Positions 1-8,696 of a stretch of DNA of 64,000 nt are shown here, one piece after another. The DNA comes from Clostridium scatologenes (GTDB taxonomy: Bacteria > Bacillota > Clostridia > Clostridiales > Clostridiaceae): NCBI RefSeq assembly GCF_000968375.1, contig NZ_CP009933.1, positions 620,001-684,000 of the forward strand, in the 5' to 3' direction. Both the position numbers and the translations under genes were made by a program. Position 1 is the first letter of the stretch. Every line of letters starts with the position of its first letter. Under the pieces are notes generated by a model that saw nothing but the letters and a program-made list of their open reading frames with translations, ran no database searches and was not told the origin of the DNA.

Positions 1-1
1 A

Positions 2-2092
2 ACAGCTGAAGATAAAACTTATGATACTAATGTATCAGTTGGAGAAAATTTGAAAACTAAAATTAAGGATATAAAATTAGTTCCACAAGATTCTAAATAT
101 GCAGATTTAATAAGTAAATATAATGTTACTGCTGCTTATGATGGAAATGTGGCATTTTCAGCACCAACTATTGGAAATGTACCGGTTAATATTGATAGTA
201 GTAAAGTCAAAATTACTTATGATCCGAATAACGATTATGAATTTGTTATTGGCAAGTTATTGCCTTCAAATGCAAAGTTATTAGATAATGGTACAGCAGT
301 TCCTACAGAAGACAAGCAAAAAGAACAGATAGAGAATGCAAAAAAAGCAGAAGATATACTTTATAAAAAATTAGGTGTTGGACAAGGAGCTGTACCTAAA
401 TTTACATGGAGTGGAAATAAAACAAGTAAAGATGGAAAGGATGGAGGCGAAGAGGGTACTGTAGAATTAAATGATTATGTATGGGAAATATTTTCGTCTG
501 CTCGTTCTGGATATACTGTGAGAGATGGTTTTTACGATGACTGGTTTAAAAGTGTACAAACTGGTTTGCAAAAAATGAAGGCTGAAGGAATAACTCCACA
601 GGATGTAAAAATGACAGAATGGGACAAATTAGTTTTAGCAATTACTGCTATAGGCTATGATCCAAGGGATATAGAAGCTTACAATTTAATTGATATTATT
701 TCAAACCAAAATTATTTATCATCTTCATATCAAAATTTTTCTACACAATATGCTTTACTTGCTTTAGATTCTTATAATTATAAAATACCTGATAATGGAA
801 ATCACATTGATAAACAAGCATTAATTCATAAATGGGCTGAAAATGTATTAAGAGATAAGGATGATGATGATCCTATTGCAGTGGGAAATAATGTTGGTGA
901 TATGTGGCTTATGGCATTTCAACCAATAGCAGCTTATTATGGAGTTAAAGGTTATGATGATGTAAAACAGGCTATGGATTATGCATTCAATAGATGTTCA
1001 AATTCACAAACTTATAAAGGTTCGTTTTATGGTGGATATAATGATGATTATAATAATCCATGGACAAATGCCCAAGTTTATATGACCATTGGAATGGCAA
1101 AAGGAAAAGTATTTGACAGTAAATATATAAAAAATGGTAATACAATGATAGATGCAGCATTAGAGAAGTTTGACATTAAAAATGGAACTACTCAGTATGA
1201 TTCTACAATCTATGAACCAGCACAGATATGTCGTGGAATAGATTCTTTAGTGAGATCTTATGAAGGTAGAAATTCAATTTTTGATTGTACAGATGTTAAG
1301 GATTCTACAGTACTAGTAAATAATGCTATAGAAGCACTGCCAGATAGTATAACTTCTGCTAATAAGAAAGAGGTTGAGGATGCTAAAAAATTATATGATG
1401 CGCTTACTAATGCTAAAAAAGCTTCTATTAAAGATAGTACTAAGGCAAAGCTTGATGCAGCAAAAAAGGCTTTAGATAATCCTACTCCAGATGTTACAGC
1501 TGCAACAGTTGCAGCAGGAATAACCAGTGTAACATCACCATTAAAAAATGTAACAAATTTAATTTTACCAATAGTGCCATCTGGTTATAAAATAGTTATT
1601 AAATCATCAGACAAACCTGAAGTTATAGGATTAGATGGAAAAATAACACCACCAGATAAAGCTACTACGGTTGCTTTAGTATTTACAGTAATCAATATAT
1701 CAGATAACACTACAGCAGATACTGCAAGCATAAATGTAACAGTAGCAGCTAAAGATGATACGGGTATTGACAAAACAATAGAAATTAGCAATTTAACACA
1801 AGAAAAACAATTTAATTTGGGAAATGATGCTCAAATAACTATACAGGCTGCAAATAAAAGCAGTGAAGCTAAAAATGTTGCTCTCATAGTTGGCATATAT
1901 GATAATAATGGAGCACTTGTAAGCTATGGTGCATCACAGCAAAATATAAATGCTTCAAGTAGTGTTAAATTGAGAGTTATATTAAAATTACCAGATGAAG
2001 GCAATTATACAGTTAAAGGATTTATATGGAACGGACTAGAGGAAATGATACCTATTTCATATCCTATAGAAATACCTGTTTTGAATAAATAA
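2..2092 (+). CDS. Large secreted alpha/alpha-toroid protein, 5' truncated by window edge
   Basis: The reading frame is open to the left edge, so the true N-terminus, signal peptide and any DUF4430 domain lie outside; a TTG at 50 is not a convincing start. Numbering from that TTG, residues about 140-410 form helical repeats of prenyltransferase/terpene-cyclase-like alpha/alpha-toroid type (AIGYDPRDIEAYN, ALDSYNYKIP, DDYNNPWTNAQVYMTIGMAKG). A lysine- and alanine-rich helical linker follows (about 425-480), then an aBig_2-like Ig domain (about 485-570). The C-terminal beta domain (about 580-680) is paralogous to the C-terminus of the next gene (shared pattern LGND...I.A.N.S). The likely role, by analogy with the next gene, is an extracellular corrinoid- or ligand-binding protein. 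Function is inferred, not shown. Confidence 0.75.
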   Translation, partial: TAEDKTYDTNVSVGENLKTKIKDIKLVPQDSKYADLISKYNVTAAYDGNVAFSAPTIGNVPVNIDSSKVKITYDPNNDYEFVIGKLLPSNAKLLDNGTAVPTEDKQKEQIENAKKAEDILYKKLGVGQGAVPKFTWSGNKTSKDGKDGGEEGTVELNDYVWEIFSSARSGYTVRDGFYDDWFKSVQTGLQKMKAEGITPQDVKMTEWDKLVLAITAIGYDPRDIEAYNLIDIISNQNYLSSSYQNFSTQYALLALDSYNYKIPDNGNHIDKQALIHKWAENVLRDKDDDDPIAVGNNVGDMWLMAFQPIAAYYGVKGYDDVKQAMDYAFNRCSNSQTYKGSFYGGYNDDYNNPWTNAQVYMTIGMAKGKVFDSKYIKNGNTMIDAALEKFDIKNGTTQYDSTIYEPAQICRGIDSLVRSYEGRNSIFDCTDVKDSTVLVNNAIEALPDSITSANKKEVEDAKKLYDALTNAKKASIKDSTKAKLDAAKKALDNPTPDVTAATVAAGITSVTSPLKNVTNLILPIVPSGYKIVIKSSDKPEVIGLDGKITPPDKATTVALVFTVINISDNTTADTASINVTVAAKDDTGIDKTIEISNLTQEKQFNLGNDAQITIQAANKSSEAKNVALIVGIYDNNGALVSYGASQQNINASSSVKLRVILKLPDEGNYTVKGFIWNGLEEMIPISYPIEIPVLNK

Positions 2093-2115
2093 TAAATTAA
2101 ACTCAATATTACAAA

Positions 2116-2179
2116 GGGCTGTCACACTAAGAATAAATATTACAACATGGTGTAAACGAATTTCTTAATGTGGCAGCCC
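2116..2179 (+). terminator. Inverted repeat between the two secreted-protein genes
   Basis: An 18-base left arm (2116-2133, GGGCTGTCACACTAAGAA) pairs with 2162-2179 with two mismatches. It ends about 25 bases before the ribosome binding site of the next gene and has only a weak T run. It may attenuate read-through between the two genes, or be a repeat element, since half of it recurs at 5635-5656. Confidence 0.5.
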
Positions 2180-2213
2180 AATTGTTTTAAACATAGAGAT
2201 TAGGAGGGCTTTT

Positions 2214-5200
2214 ATGAAACAAAAGTATAAAAGTATAATGTCAATGCTTATGACGATTATACTAACATTAGGTATTTTAGGAAGTAATTTAATTGTAAAC
2301 AGAAATGTTTCAGCAAGTGAAGAAAACAAAGTAAAATCAGAAACATGCAAAGTAAAAGTTAGAGTAGAAGCAAATGACCACACTATAGTTCCTGAAACAG
2401 AATTGACAGTTGACAATTTTGATTTGGCACCATATGGAAGTAAGGAAAAGAAAGATAATAAGGCATTTGCAATTCACGCTCTTATAAAGGCACTGGAGAT
2501 TAACAATATAGATTGCAAAGATGTTACACAGTTTGATTCAAGTGGATGTACATATATAAAAAATATTGCAGGAGTTAAAGAACGTTCTGTAGGCAGCAAT
2601 GATGGCTGGATGTATTATGTGAATGATAAGTATGCCACTGATTATATGAATAATGTTGAAATACATAATGGGGATTCAATTGTTGTATTTTTTCAAGAAG
2701 ATTATTTAAAAAATATATATACATGGTTTGAAAATAAAGACATGAATGTAAAAACTGGTGAAACTTTTAAACTTAATTTAAAAGGAAGTAAAAATGATAT
2801 TAGCAGCAACAAGGAAGTGACTGCTCCTATTGAAAATGCAAAAATATTAGTTGATAATAAGGAACTTGTAGTTAATAGTCAGTATATAACTACTGATAAA
2901 GATGGAAATGTTCAATTAAAATTTGATACCCCAGGTACTTACATAATATCAGCAGTTAGATTTGATAAAGATAAAAAAACAAGGGATATTACAAGACCTT
3001 ATTGTAAGGTAATAGTTGAGCAGGGTGAGACAATTTTAAATAAAGATACTCTTGAAAAATTCATAGATGAGGCACAGGGGTTAGTAGATCATTCTACAGT
3101 TGGGACAGAAAGTGGGCAATATCCTAAGGAATCCATGGATAAACTTTCAGCTGAATTGATAAATGCAAAGAACTTAATGAATAAAAGCGGAGTGTCTCAA
3201 ACTGAAATAGATGCTGAAGTTGTAAAACTTCAAAGTGCAATATCTGTATTTAAGGATTCAATAAATAAGACTCAATCTGTTCAAAGTGCTATAGATGATG
3301 TTATGATTTATTATAATTCAATTTTGGATAACCAGTACAAGACATTTGATTTTATTACAACTTTGGCATTGAGAAGAGCAGGTATGGATACTGACAAACT
3401 AGTTCAAAAGATAAACATTTATGGTATGGATAATTTACATAATTATTCAAGAAATATAATGACTCTTATAGGAGCTAATAAAAATCCAAGAAATTATAAG
3501 AATAAGGATTATGTAAGTTATGTAGAAAAATATGATTATTCAAAGGAAAATAATTCTGAATATATTGCAAAGGCTGTAATAGCTCTTGATATGGCAGAAG
3601 CTGATTATGACAAAGCAAAACTTGTAAATATTCTTTTGAGTAAAGCTCATGAAGAAGGAAATGGTAAGATTTCCTTTGGAAATATAGTACATGGTTATGA
3701 AGATGAATTTGGAGAAGAAACTGAAGACGAGTATAATGCAAGTATTGAAGGTAGCATATGGGCTTTGATTGCATTGTCAAATCATAAAGATATTGGTAAT
3801 TGTAATAATGTAATTGAAGGTATTAAAAAATATATAAAGGCACAGCAGAAAGAAAATGGATTAATAGGTGATGATAGTTCCAATACATCATTACTAATTC
3901 AAGCCTTAATTGAACTTGGTGAAGATCCAAATAGTGATAATTGGAATGTAAGTATTGATGGAAATAAGTCAACACTTTTAGATTCTATATTAAAATGTAA
4001 AATTGGTAATAGTTTTGCTCTAAATCCCAAATCCTCAATTTCGTCAGATGTAGCTACATGTAGTGTATTAGCAGCTTTAAGTGATTTAAGATATAATACT
4101 TCAATGTATAAAGAATTGAAGTATAGAGACACAGCTACTCCAGTAAAAATATCTATTGATGGAGAAAAAGCAATTCACATTTATAATGGACAAAGTTCTC
4201 TTATTACTGCAAAAACATATGACTATAACAATGTTGTTGTAAGTAATACCGCAGTTTCATGGAAAAGTTCAGATGATAAAGTAGTTTCAGTAAAGGATGG
4301 AACTATAACAGGTATATCAGAGGGTGAAGCTGATATTACTGCATATATTACAGGTAATGAAAGTATAAAAGATAGTATAAAAGTAAAAGTAACTACACCA
4401 CCTGTTATTGATTACAGCGGTAGATTAAAAAATGAAATTGAATTTTTAAAATATCATTACAAGGCGTATAAAGGTTATGAATTTTTAGCTTCTTCTGCAG
4501 CAGTTGTGTCAGGATTGGATAAAAATGAAGTTACTAATAATATATATAGATATTCTAAGAATAATACAGCACTTCAAAATGCGAAGACAATTATGGCTCT
4601 TTTAGGTGCAGGACTTGACCCTAGAAATGATGCAGTCAGGGAAAAGACAAATAACTATGTTGAAACACTTGAAAAAGCTCAGTCATTTGCTGAAGATAAT
4701 AAAGGAAAGTTTATTGTAAATGCTTTGATGGATAAAGATTCTATTGAAGCACAAGCTTGGTGTATATTAGCACTTGATGCTGCAGGTGGAAAATATGATA
4801 AAGAAGCAGCAGTGAAGGCTCTTTTAACTATGATTAATAATCCAGATTATAAAAATACAACTTCTTATAAGTCTATAAAAACAGAGGCACTTGCACTTGC
4901 TGCACTTGGAAAACATAAGTATATTGAAGGAGCACAGACAAAGATTTATGAATTAGAAAATTATTTAAAACAAAAACAGAATAATGATGGTGGATTTGAT
5001 ATGGAGGCTGGAAGCACTTTTCAAAACAGTCCTGTAGCAACTGCTGCTGTTGTTATGGCACTTCATGTCAATGGAATTGATCCTCTTTCATTCCAGTGGA
5101 CTAAGAATGGAAAAACAGTTATTGATTCTATGGAAAAAGCTAAATTTAAAGGCAGTGATCCTTCAAAATCAGGATATTGTCAAGGAGAAGGTTTAGATTT

Positions 5201-5624
5201 TGAAAATAGTGAAGCATCATATTATGCATTTGCAGCATATGTAGAATTACTTAACAAGAAATCTATATTTGATATGATAGATAAAGCTAAAGATCCAAAG
5301 GATGACTCTAAACTAATAGAAATAACTAATGAAAGCTCTAATCCATCAGTAAAATTAGGGAATGATTCAAAAGTATCAATAAAAGCAGTAAATAATTCTG
5401 ATAATGAACAAAATGTTGTAATAGTAGCAGCATTGTATGATGAAAGTGGTAATATTATTAAATGCATAAGTGGGGAAAAGATTATTAAAAAAGGAGATTT
5501 TTCAGTTTTAAATACAAAAATGAGTATTCCACAAGAAGGAAAGTATACATTAAAAGCTTTTGTATGTGAAAGCTTTGAAAATAGGAAGGTTATTTCTAAT
5601 ACTATAGACATACCAATTAAATAA
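2214..5624 (+). CDS. Secreted DUF4430 / transcobalamin-like protein with two toroid domains
   Basis: This 1136-residue protein has a clear signal peptide (hydrophobic 9-27, cleavage near VSA at 32-34). Domains in order: DUF4430 (PF14478, related to the C-terminal beta domain of transcobalamin/intrinsic factor) at about 45-162 with the hallmark GWMYYVND and NGDSIVVFF segments; an Ig-like segment to about 270; a FIVAR-like helical segment (275-350); a first alpha/alpha toroid (about 355-640); a Big_2 Ig domain (about 645-730); a second toroid (about 735-1030) with the prenyltransferase-like motif QNNDGGF; and a C-terminal beta domain shared with the preceding gene. There is no LPXTG, SLH or lipobox. 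The ATG follows AGGAGGG. Animal B12 carriers combine a toroid with this beta domain, and cobalamin riboswitches and cobalt transport genes lie downstream. Extracellular corrinoid binding is therefore a reasonable inference. Confidence 0.85.
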   Translation: MKQKYKSIMSMLMTIILTLGILGSNLIVNRNVSASEENKVKSETCKVKVRVEANDHTIVPETELTVDNFDLAPYGSKEKKDNKAFAIHALIKALEINNIDCKDVTQFDSSGCTYIKNIAGVKERSVGSNDGWMYYVNDKYATDYMNNVEIHNGDSIVVFFQEDYLKNIYTWFENKDMNVKTGETFKLNLKGSKNDISSNKEVTAPIENAKILVDNKELVVNSQYITTDKDGNVQLKFDTPGTYIISAVRFDKDKKTRDITRPYCKVIVEQGETILNKDTLEKFIDEAQGLVDHSTVGTESGQYPKESMDKLSAELINAKNLMNKSGVSQTEIDAEVVKLQSAISVFKDSINKTQSVQSAIDDVMIYYNSILDNQYKTFDFITTLALRRAGMDTDKLVQKINIYGMDNLHNYSRNIMTLIGANKNPRNYKNKDYVSYVEKYDYSKENNSEYIAKAVIALDMAEADYDKAKLVNILLSKAHEEGNGKISFGNIVHGYEDEFGEETEDEYNASIEGSIWALIALSNHKDIGNCNNVIEGIKKYIKAQQKENGLIGDDSSNTSLLIQALIELGEDPNSDNWNVSIDGNKSTLLDSILKCKIGNSFALNPKSSISSDVATCSVLAALSDLRYNTSMYKELKYRDTATPVKISIDGEKAIHIYNGQSSLITAKTYDYNNVVVSNTAVSWKSSDDKVVSVKDGTITGISEGEADITAYITGNESIKDSIKVKVTTPPVIDYSGRLKNEIEFLKYHYKAYKGYEFLASSAAVVSGLDKNEVTNNIYRYSKNNTALQNAKTIMALLGAGLDPRNDAVREKTNNYVETLEKAQSFAEDNKGKFIVNALMDKDSIEAQAWCILALDAAGGKYDKEAAVKALLTMINNPDYKNTTSYKSIKTEALALAALGKHKYIEGAQTKIYELENYLKQKQNNDGGFDMEAGSTFQNSPVATAAVVMALHVNGIDPLSFQWTKNGKTVIDSMEKAKFKGSDPSKSGYCQGEGLDFENSEASYYAFAAYVELLNKKSIFDMIDKAKDPKDDSKLIEITNESSNPSVKLGNDSKVSIKAVNNSDNEQNVVIVAALYDESGNIIKCISGEKIIKKGDFSVLNTKMSIPQEGKYTLKAFVCESFENRKVISNTIDIPIK

Positions 5625-5634
5625 GTAAAAGAAA

Positions 5635-5656
5635 TTATTCTTAATGCGACAGCCCC
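5635..5656 (+). repeat. Unpaired copy of the GGGCTGTC repeat arm
   Basis: ATTCTTAATGCGACAGCCCC matches the right arm of the inverted repeat at 2162-2179 but has no left arm here. The two copies flank the 1136-residue secreted-protein gene. No gene function is implied. Confidence 0.4.
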
Positions 5657-5718
5657 ATATTTTATCGTTTAAAAAGCTTCTATGTTAACAAATTGTATTA
5701 TATAAAAAGTTTAACTTG

Positions 5719-5747
5719 TTGACAAATAAGGAAAAAAGATGTAATAT
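5719..5747 (+). promoter_or_regulatory. Sigma-A type promoter of first cobalamin riboswitch
   Basis: TTGACA at 5719-5724 and TAATAT at 5742-5747 are separated by exactly 17 bases. They sit about 40 bases before the aptamer, so transcription starts just ahead of it. Confidence 0.75.
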
Positions 5748-5782
5748 AATCATGTAAACAGTTACAAAAATAATAATATTTC

Positions 5783-5950
5783 AGTACAGGCTTCCTTAAT
5801 GGGAATTAATAGGGAAAGTGGTGAAAAACCGCTGCAGCCCCCGCTTCTGTAAGGATGATGAAACTCACGATATACCACTGAAGGCATGAGTCTTTGGGAA
5901 GGTGTGAGGAGTAAAATGATTCTAAGTCAGCAGACCTACCTGTTTCTATG
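5783..5950 (+). promoter_or_regulatory. Cobalamin (B12) riboswitch 1
   Basis: The conserved core is visible in order: GGGAA then GGTGAAAAACC, GCTGCAGCCCCCGC with CTGTAA, CCACTGAAGGC, GGGAAGG, and the B12 box AGTCAGCAGACCTACCTGT. The 5' ACAGG can pair with CCTGT at the 3' end to form P1. A terminator follows at 6041-6067. The next gene is the TIM-barrel gene at 6452, 385 bases beyond the terminator, so expression of that gene is probably reduced by adenosylcobalamin. Confidence 0.93.
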
Positions 5951-6040
5951 GATATTAGTGCTCTCGGAGGGAGAGATAAGTATCGAGCGATATTATGATT
6001 TTAGTTTTTAAGCTAAAGCTGTATTCGTGTCGTATATTTA

Positions 6041-6067
6041 AGGACCTTCGAAAGAAGGCCTTTTTTA
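6041..6067 (+). terminator. Terminator of cobalamin riboswitch 1
   Basis: A GGACCTTC/GAAGGCC stem with a GAAA loop is followed by TTTTTT. This is the expected expression platform of the preceding aptamer. Confidence 0.8.
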
Positions 6068-6100
6068 TATAAAAAAATTATGAAAATCATGTACTTATTA

Positions 6101-6244
6101 AAAAAACTGTAATTTGTAATGTGGAGTTTTATACATTGACCATTTATAGTTTTGCATAAATATTAATGTTTAAAATACTATGAAATCGTACATTTGCTTC
6201 ATTAAAAATTTTTACTTAGCTTAACATTACAGATTGCAGTTTTT
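6101..6244 (+). repeat. Long inverted repeat in the riboswitch-to-gene leader
   Basis: Left arm 6101-6122 (AAAAAACTGTAATTTGTAAT...) pairs with 6224-6244 (ACATTACAGATTGCAGTTTT...), about 21 bases with two G-T-type differences, enclosing about 100 bases. It could be a small MITE or a structured RNA spacer. No ORF is present. Confidence 0.45.
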
Positions 6245-6249
6245 AAAAT

Positions 6250-6287
6250 AAAATAATGGGCTAGTGAATTGATTAGCCTATTATTTT
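6250..6287 (+). terminator. Hairpin with T-rich tail in the leader
   Basis: AAAATAATGGGCTA (6250-6263) pairs with TAGCCTATTATTTT (6274-6287), with one G-U pair. It resembles an intrinsic terminator, the second after riboswitch 1. Confidence 0.5.
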
Positions 6288-6335
6288 AGATTAAAATGGA
6301 TAAGTAATGGAGTTCTCTCTTTAAAAAATTACCAT

Positions 6336-6384
6336 AGGGCTATCTTATAGTATATTTTAAATACAATATACTATAAGGTAGTCT
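6336..6384 (+). terminator. Strong hairpin upstream of the TIM-barrel gene
   Basis: AGGGCTATCTTATAGTATAT (from 6336) pairs with ATATACTATAAGGTAGTCT ending at 6384, with an 8-base loop. The stem is about 20 bp and the following tract is only AT-rich. It could be a bidirectional terminator or a third control element in the same leader. Confidence 0.5.
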
Positions 6385-6451
6385 ATTTAAATATTAAAAT
6401 TATTTTACACGTTTTTGAAATTGATATTTTAATTAATGGGGGATATTGTAA

Positions 6452-7432
6452 ATGATAAAACTAATGAATTTGTCTACATATGAATATGATCTTAAAAGAT
6501 TTAACTTTCAAAGTGACCAAATAAGAAAATTTCTAGGAAAACACAATATGGATGGTGTTGAACTTTTAAATCCAATTATGTGGGAAGAAAAAATCCTTCC
6601 TAAAAGAATAGTTAAAGGGGTACATTTAAAATATTATCCTACATGGCTGGATTTTTGGAAAAACAATAAAAATGAACTTTTGAGGCAATTTAAAACTGAA
6701 GATATTATAAAACAATATTATGCAGGTAACAGTAGAGAAGTTATGATACAACATTATAGAAAAGAAATTGAAACTGCAGCTAAAATAGGTGTAAAGTATA
6801 TGGTGTTTCATGTAGCTCATGTGGAAGTTGAACATGCTTATGATTATAATTTCACTTATTCTGATGGTGATATTGTAGATGCAGCAATTGATTTGATAAA
6901 TCAGGTGTTTGAAGGAATAGATACAGATATAGAACTTTTATTTGAAAATATGTGGTGGCCTGGATTTACCATGCTTAATAAAAATATTGCATTAAGATTG
7001 TTGAATGAAGTTGAATATAAAAATAAAGGATTTATGCTTGATATATCCCATTTAATGAATACAAATTTATATCTTAAAGATGAAAAAGAAGCAGTTCAAT
7101 ATATAATAAATACTGTAAATGAGCTTGGAGAGTTAAAAAATCTAGTAAAGGGTATACATCTTAATTCTTCGCTATCAGGAGAATATGTAAGATCTCAAAT
7201 AAGTAAAAAGAAAAAAGAGAATAAACAATTTGACTTAAATCCATTAAGTGAAGAGGTATTTATGCATGTTTTTAAAATAGATTGCCATAAGCCTTTTAAG
7301 GATAAAAATATACAGAAAGTTATAGAGTTTATTAACCCAAAATATCTTATATATGAATTGGTTACTGACTCTATAGAACAGCTTGAAGAATATATTGAAA
7401 TTCAAGATAGAGCTTGTGGTAAAAGATTCTGA
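6452..7432 (+). CDS. TIM-barrel (AP endonuclease 2 / sugar isomerase-like) protein
   Basis: This 326-residue cytosolic protein matches the xylose-isomerase-like TIM-barrel superfamily (PF01261). Barrel features seen: an N-terminal GVELLNP strand, MVFHVAHVE near 120-128 with histidines at the strand end, LLFENMWWPG near 164-173 with the typical metal-binding Glu, FMLDISH near 194-200 with Asp-Ile-Ser-His, and KGIHLNSS near 229-236. The conserved Glu, Asp and His residues suggest an active divalent-metal isomerase or hydrolase. The start ATG follows GGGGGAT. It lies between two cobalamin riboswitches and is the only gene behind the first, which suggests a corrinoid- or nucleotide-loop-related role, but no specific reaction can be assigned. 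Confidence 0.8.
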   Translation: MIKLMNLSTYEYDLKRFNFQSDQIRKFLGKHNMDGVELLNPIMWEEKILPKRIVKGVHLKYYPTWLDFWKNNKNELLRQFKTEDIIKQYYAGNSREVMIQHYRKEIETAAKIGVKYMVFHVAHVEVEHAYDYNFTYSDGDIVDAAIDLINQVFEGIDTDIELLFENMWWPGFTMLNKNIALRLLNEVEYKNKGFMLDISHLMNTNLYLKDEKEAVQYIINTVNELGELKNLVKGIHLNSSLSGEYVRSQISKKKKENKQFDLNPLSEEVFMHVFKIDCHKPFKDKNIQKVIEFINPKYLIYELVTDSIEQLEEYIEIQDRACGKRF

Positions 7433-7448
7433 AATTTTCTATAAAATA

Positions 7449-7477
7449 TTGACAAAAATATATTTAATAGATATGAT
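7449..7477 (+). promoter_or_regulatory. Promoter of second cobalamin riboswitch
   Basis: TTGACA (7449-7454) and TATGAT (7472-7477) have a 17-base spacer. They lie immediately after the TIM-barrel gene and about 100 bases before the aptamer. Confidence 0.7.
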
Positions 7478-7574
7478 GTAAGTATATTATATCGTGATTT
7501 TCATGCGAAAATTTAGTGTGATAAGGATTAGATTTTGATAAAATTTGTATATATTTAAACAATATAATAGTTTA

Positions 7575-7757
7575 AATAGGTGTCGATTGTAATCAACAAG
7601 TGTTATAAATCGATGAAAAGGGGAAGATGGGTGAAAATCCCACGCGGTCCCGCCGCTGTAAGAGAGGAGTCCCTCTGAGAATGCCACTGAATGATCGGGA
7701 AGGCAAGAGGTGATAATGATGCTTGAGCCAGAATACCTGCCTGTTTTAATACCTATT
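7575..7757 (+). promoter_or_regulatory. Cobalamin (B12) riboswitch 2
   Basis: Canonical blocks are present: GGGTGAAAATCCCACGCGG, CCCGCCGCTGTAA, CCACTGAATGATCGGGAAGG and the B12 box GAGCCAGAATACCTGCCTGT. AATAGGT at the 5' end pairs with ACCTATT at the 3' end as P1. A perfect terminator follows at 7809-7842. It controls cbiJ and the cobalt transporter genes, so B12 sufficiency should switch off cobalt uptake and corrin-ring synthesis. Confidence 0.96.
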
Positions 7758-7808
7758 ACTCTACGAGAGATAGAGGAGGTTTAATACAGTGTGTCTATTT
7801 TTAGTATT

Positions 7809-7842
7809 AACTCATTGTCTTTTGAGAGACAATGAGTTTTTT
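7809..7842 (+). terminator. Expression-platform terminator of riboswitch 2
   Basis: ACTCATTGTCT and AGACAATGAGT form an 11-bp stem followed by TTTTTT, 29 bases before the cbiJ start codon. Confidence 0.9.
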
Positions 7843-7870
7843 AATATATAATATATTTTTGGAGGTAAGT

Positions 7871-8641
7871 ATGTCAGACGTATTAGTTATTGCTGGAACA
7901 ATGGATGCTAAGCAAATAATAAATAAGCTTTATGAAATTGGTGAAAAAGTTACCGTAATGGTTACTACTAAGTTAGGCAGTGAATTGATTGATCATGACA
8001 ATAGTATTGATATTTATCAGGGAAAGATTAATAAGCTTAGTATTGTTGATATGATAGACAAAGTACAGCCAAAGTGTATAATCGATGCATCCAATCCTTT
8101 TTCAGTAGACATATCTCGAAATGTAATAAGTGCTTGTAAACCAATTGAATTACCATATATTAGGTTTTTAAGAGAAAAAGTAGTATATGATGATTATGAT
8201 ATTATAAAGGTAAAAAATTATGAAGAAGCATATGAAAGTATACTGAAATATGAAGGTAATATTATATTAACTGTAGGAAGTAAAAAAATTGAAACATTCA
8301 CTAAGATTTCTGATTACCAAAATAGAGTATATCTTAGAGTGCTTCCAGATTGGATGGTCTTGAAAAAATGTGAAAAATTAGGATTCAATTTGAGAAATAT
8401 AATAGCAATGAAAGGTCCATTTAATGAGAAGTTAAATGAGGAAATATTTAAATATTGTAATGCTTCTATTCTAGTGACAAAAGATAGTGGAAATACTGGA
8501 GGTGTTGTAGAAAAAATAAATGCAGCTAGAAAATTGGGAATTAAAATAATAATGATTGAAAGATCTGATGAAAATTATGAAAATAAAACTACTTCAATTG
8601 AAGAAATAATTGATTTTGTAAAAGAAATAAGTAAAAAATAG
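7871..8641 (+). CDS. cbiJ: Cobalt-precorrin-6A reductase
   Basis: This 256-residue protein belongs to the CobK/CbiJ family, which reduces (cobalt-)precorrin-6A with NAD(P)H in anaerobic cobalamin synthesis. Family features: N-terminal nucleotide-binding VLVIAGTMDAKQI, IDASNPFSVDIS near 77-88, PYIRFLREK near 102-110, and the C-terminal VTKDSGNTGGVVEKINAA near 202-219. The ATG at 7871 is preceded by GGAGG; an upstream ATG at 7832 lies inside the riboswitch terminator and is not credible. No other corrin-ring genes are in the window, so the main cbi cluster must be elsewhere. Its place at the head of the cobalt transporter operon fits B12 control. Confidence 0.92.
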   Translation: MSDVLVIAGTMDAKQIINKLYEIGEKVTVMVTTKLGSELIDHDNSIDIYQGKINKLSIVDMIDKVQPKCIIDASNPFSVDISRNVISACKPIELPYIRFLREKVVYDDYDIIKVKNYEEAYESILKYEGNIILTVGSKKIETFTKISDYQNRVYLRVLPDWMVLKKCEKLGFNLRNIIAMKGPFNEKLNEEIFKYCNASILVTKDSGNTGGVVEKINAARKLGIKIIMIERSDENYENKTTSIEEIIDFVKEISKK

Positions 8642-8696
8642 TAATTTTAAAAAATTATTATTCTAGCGTGGGTAAAAACTAAAAGGGGGTACAACA

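Noticed and set aside
7487..7687. Minus-strand frame over cobalamin riboswitch 2
   Set aside because: The region is fully explained by the conserved riboswitch core, and the frame has no ribosome site.
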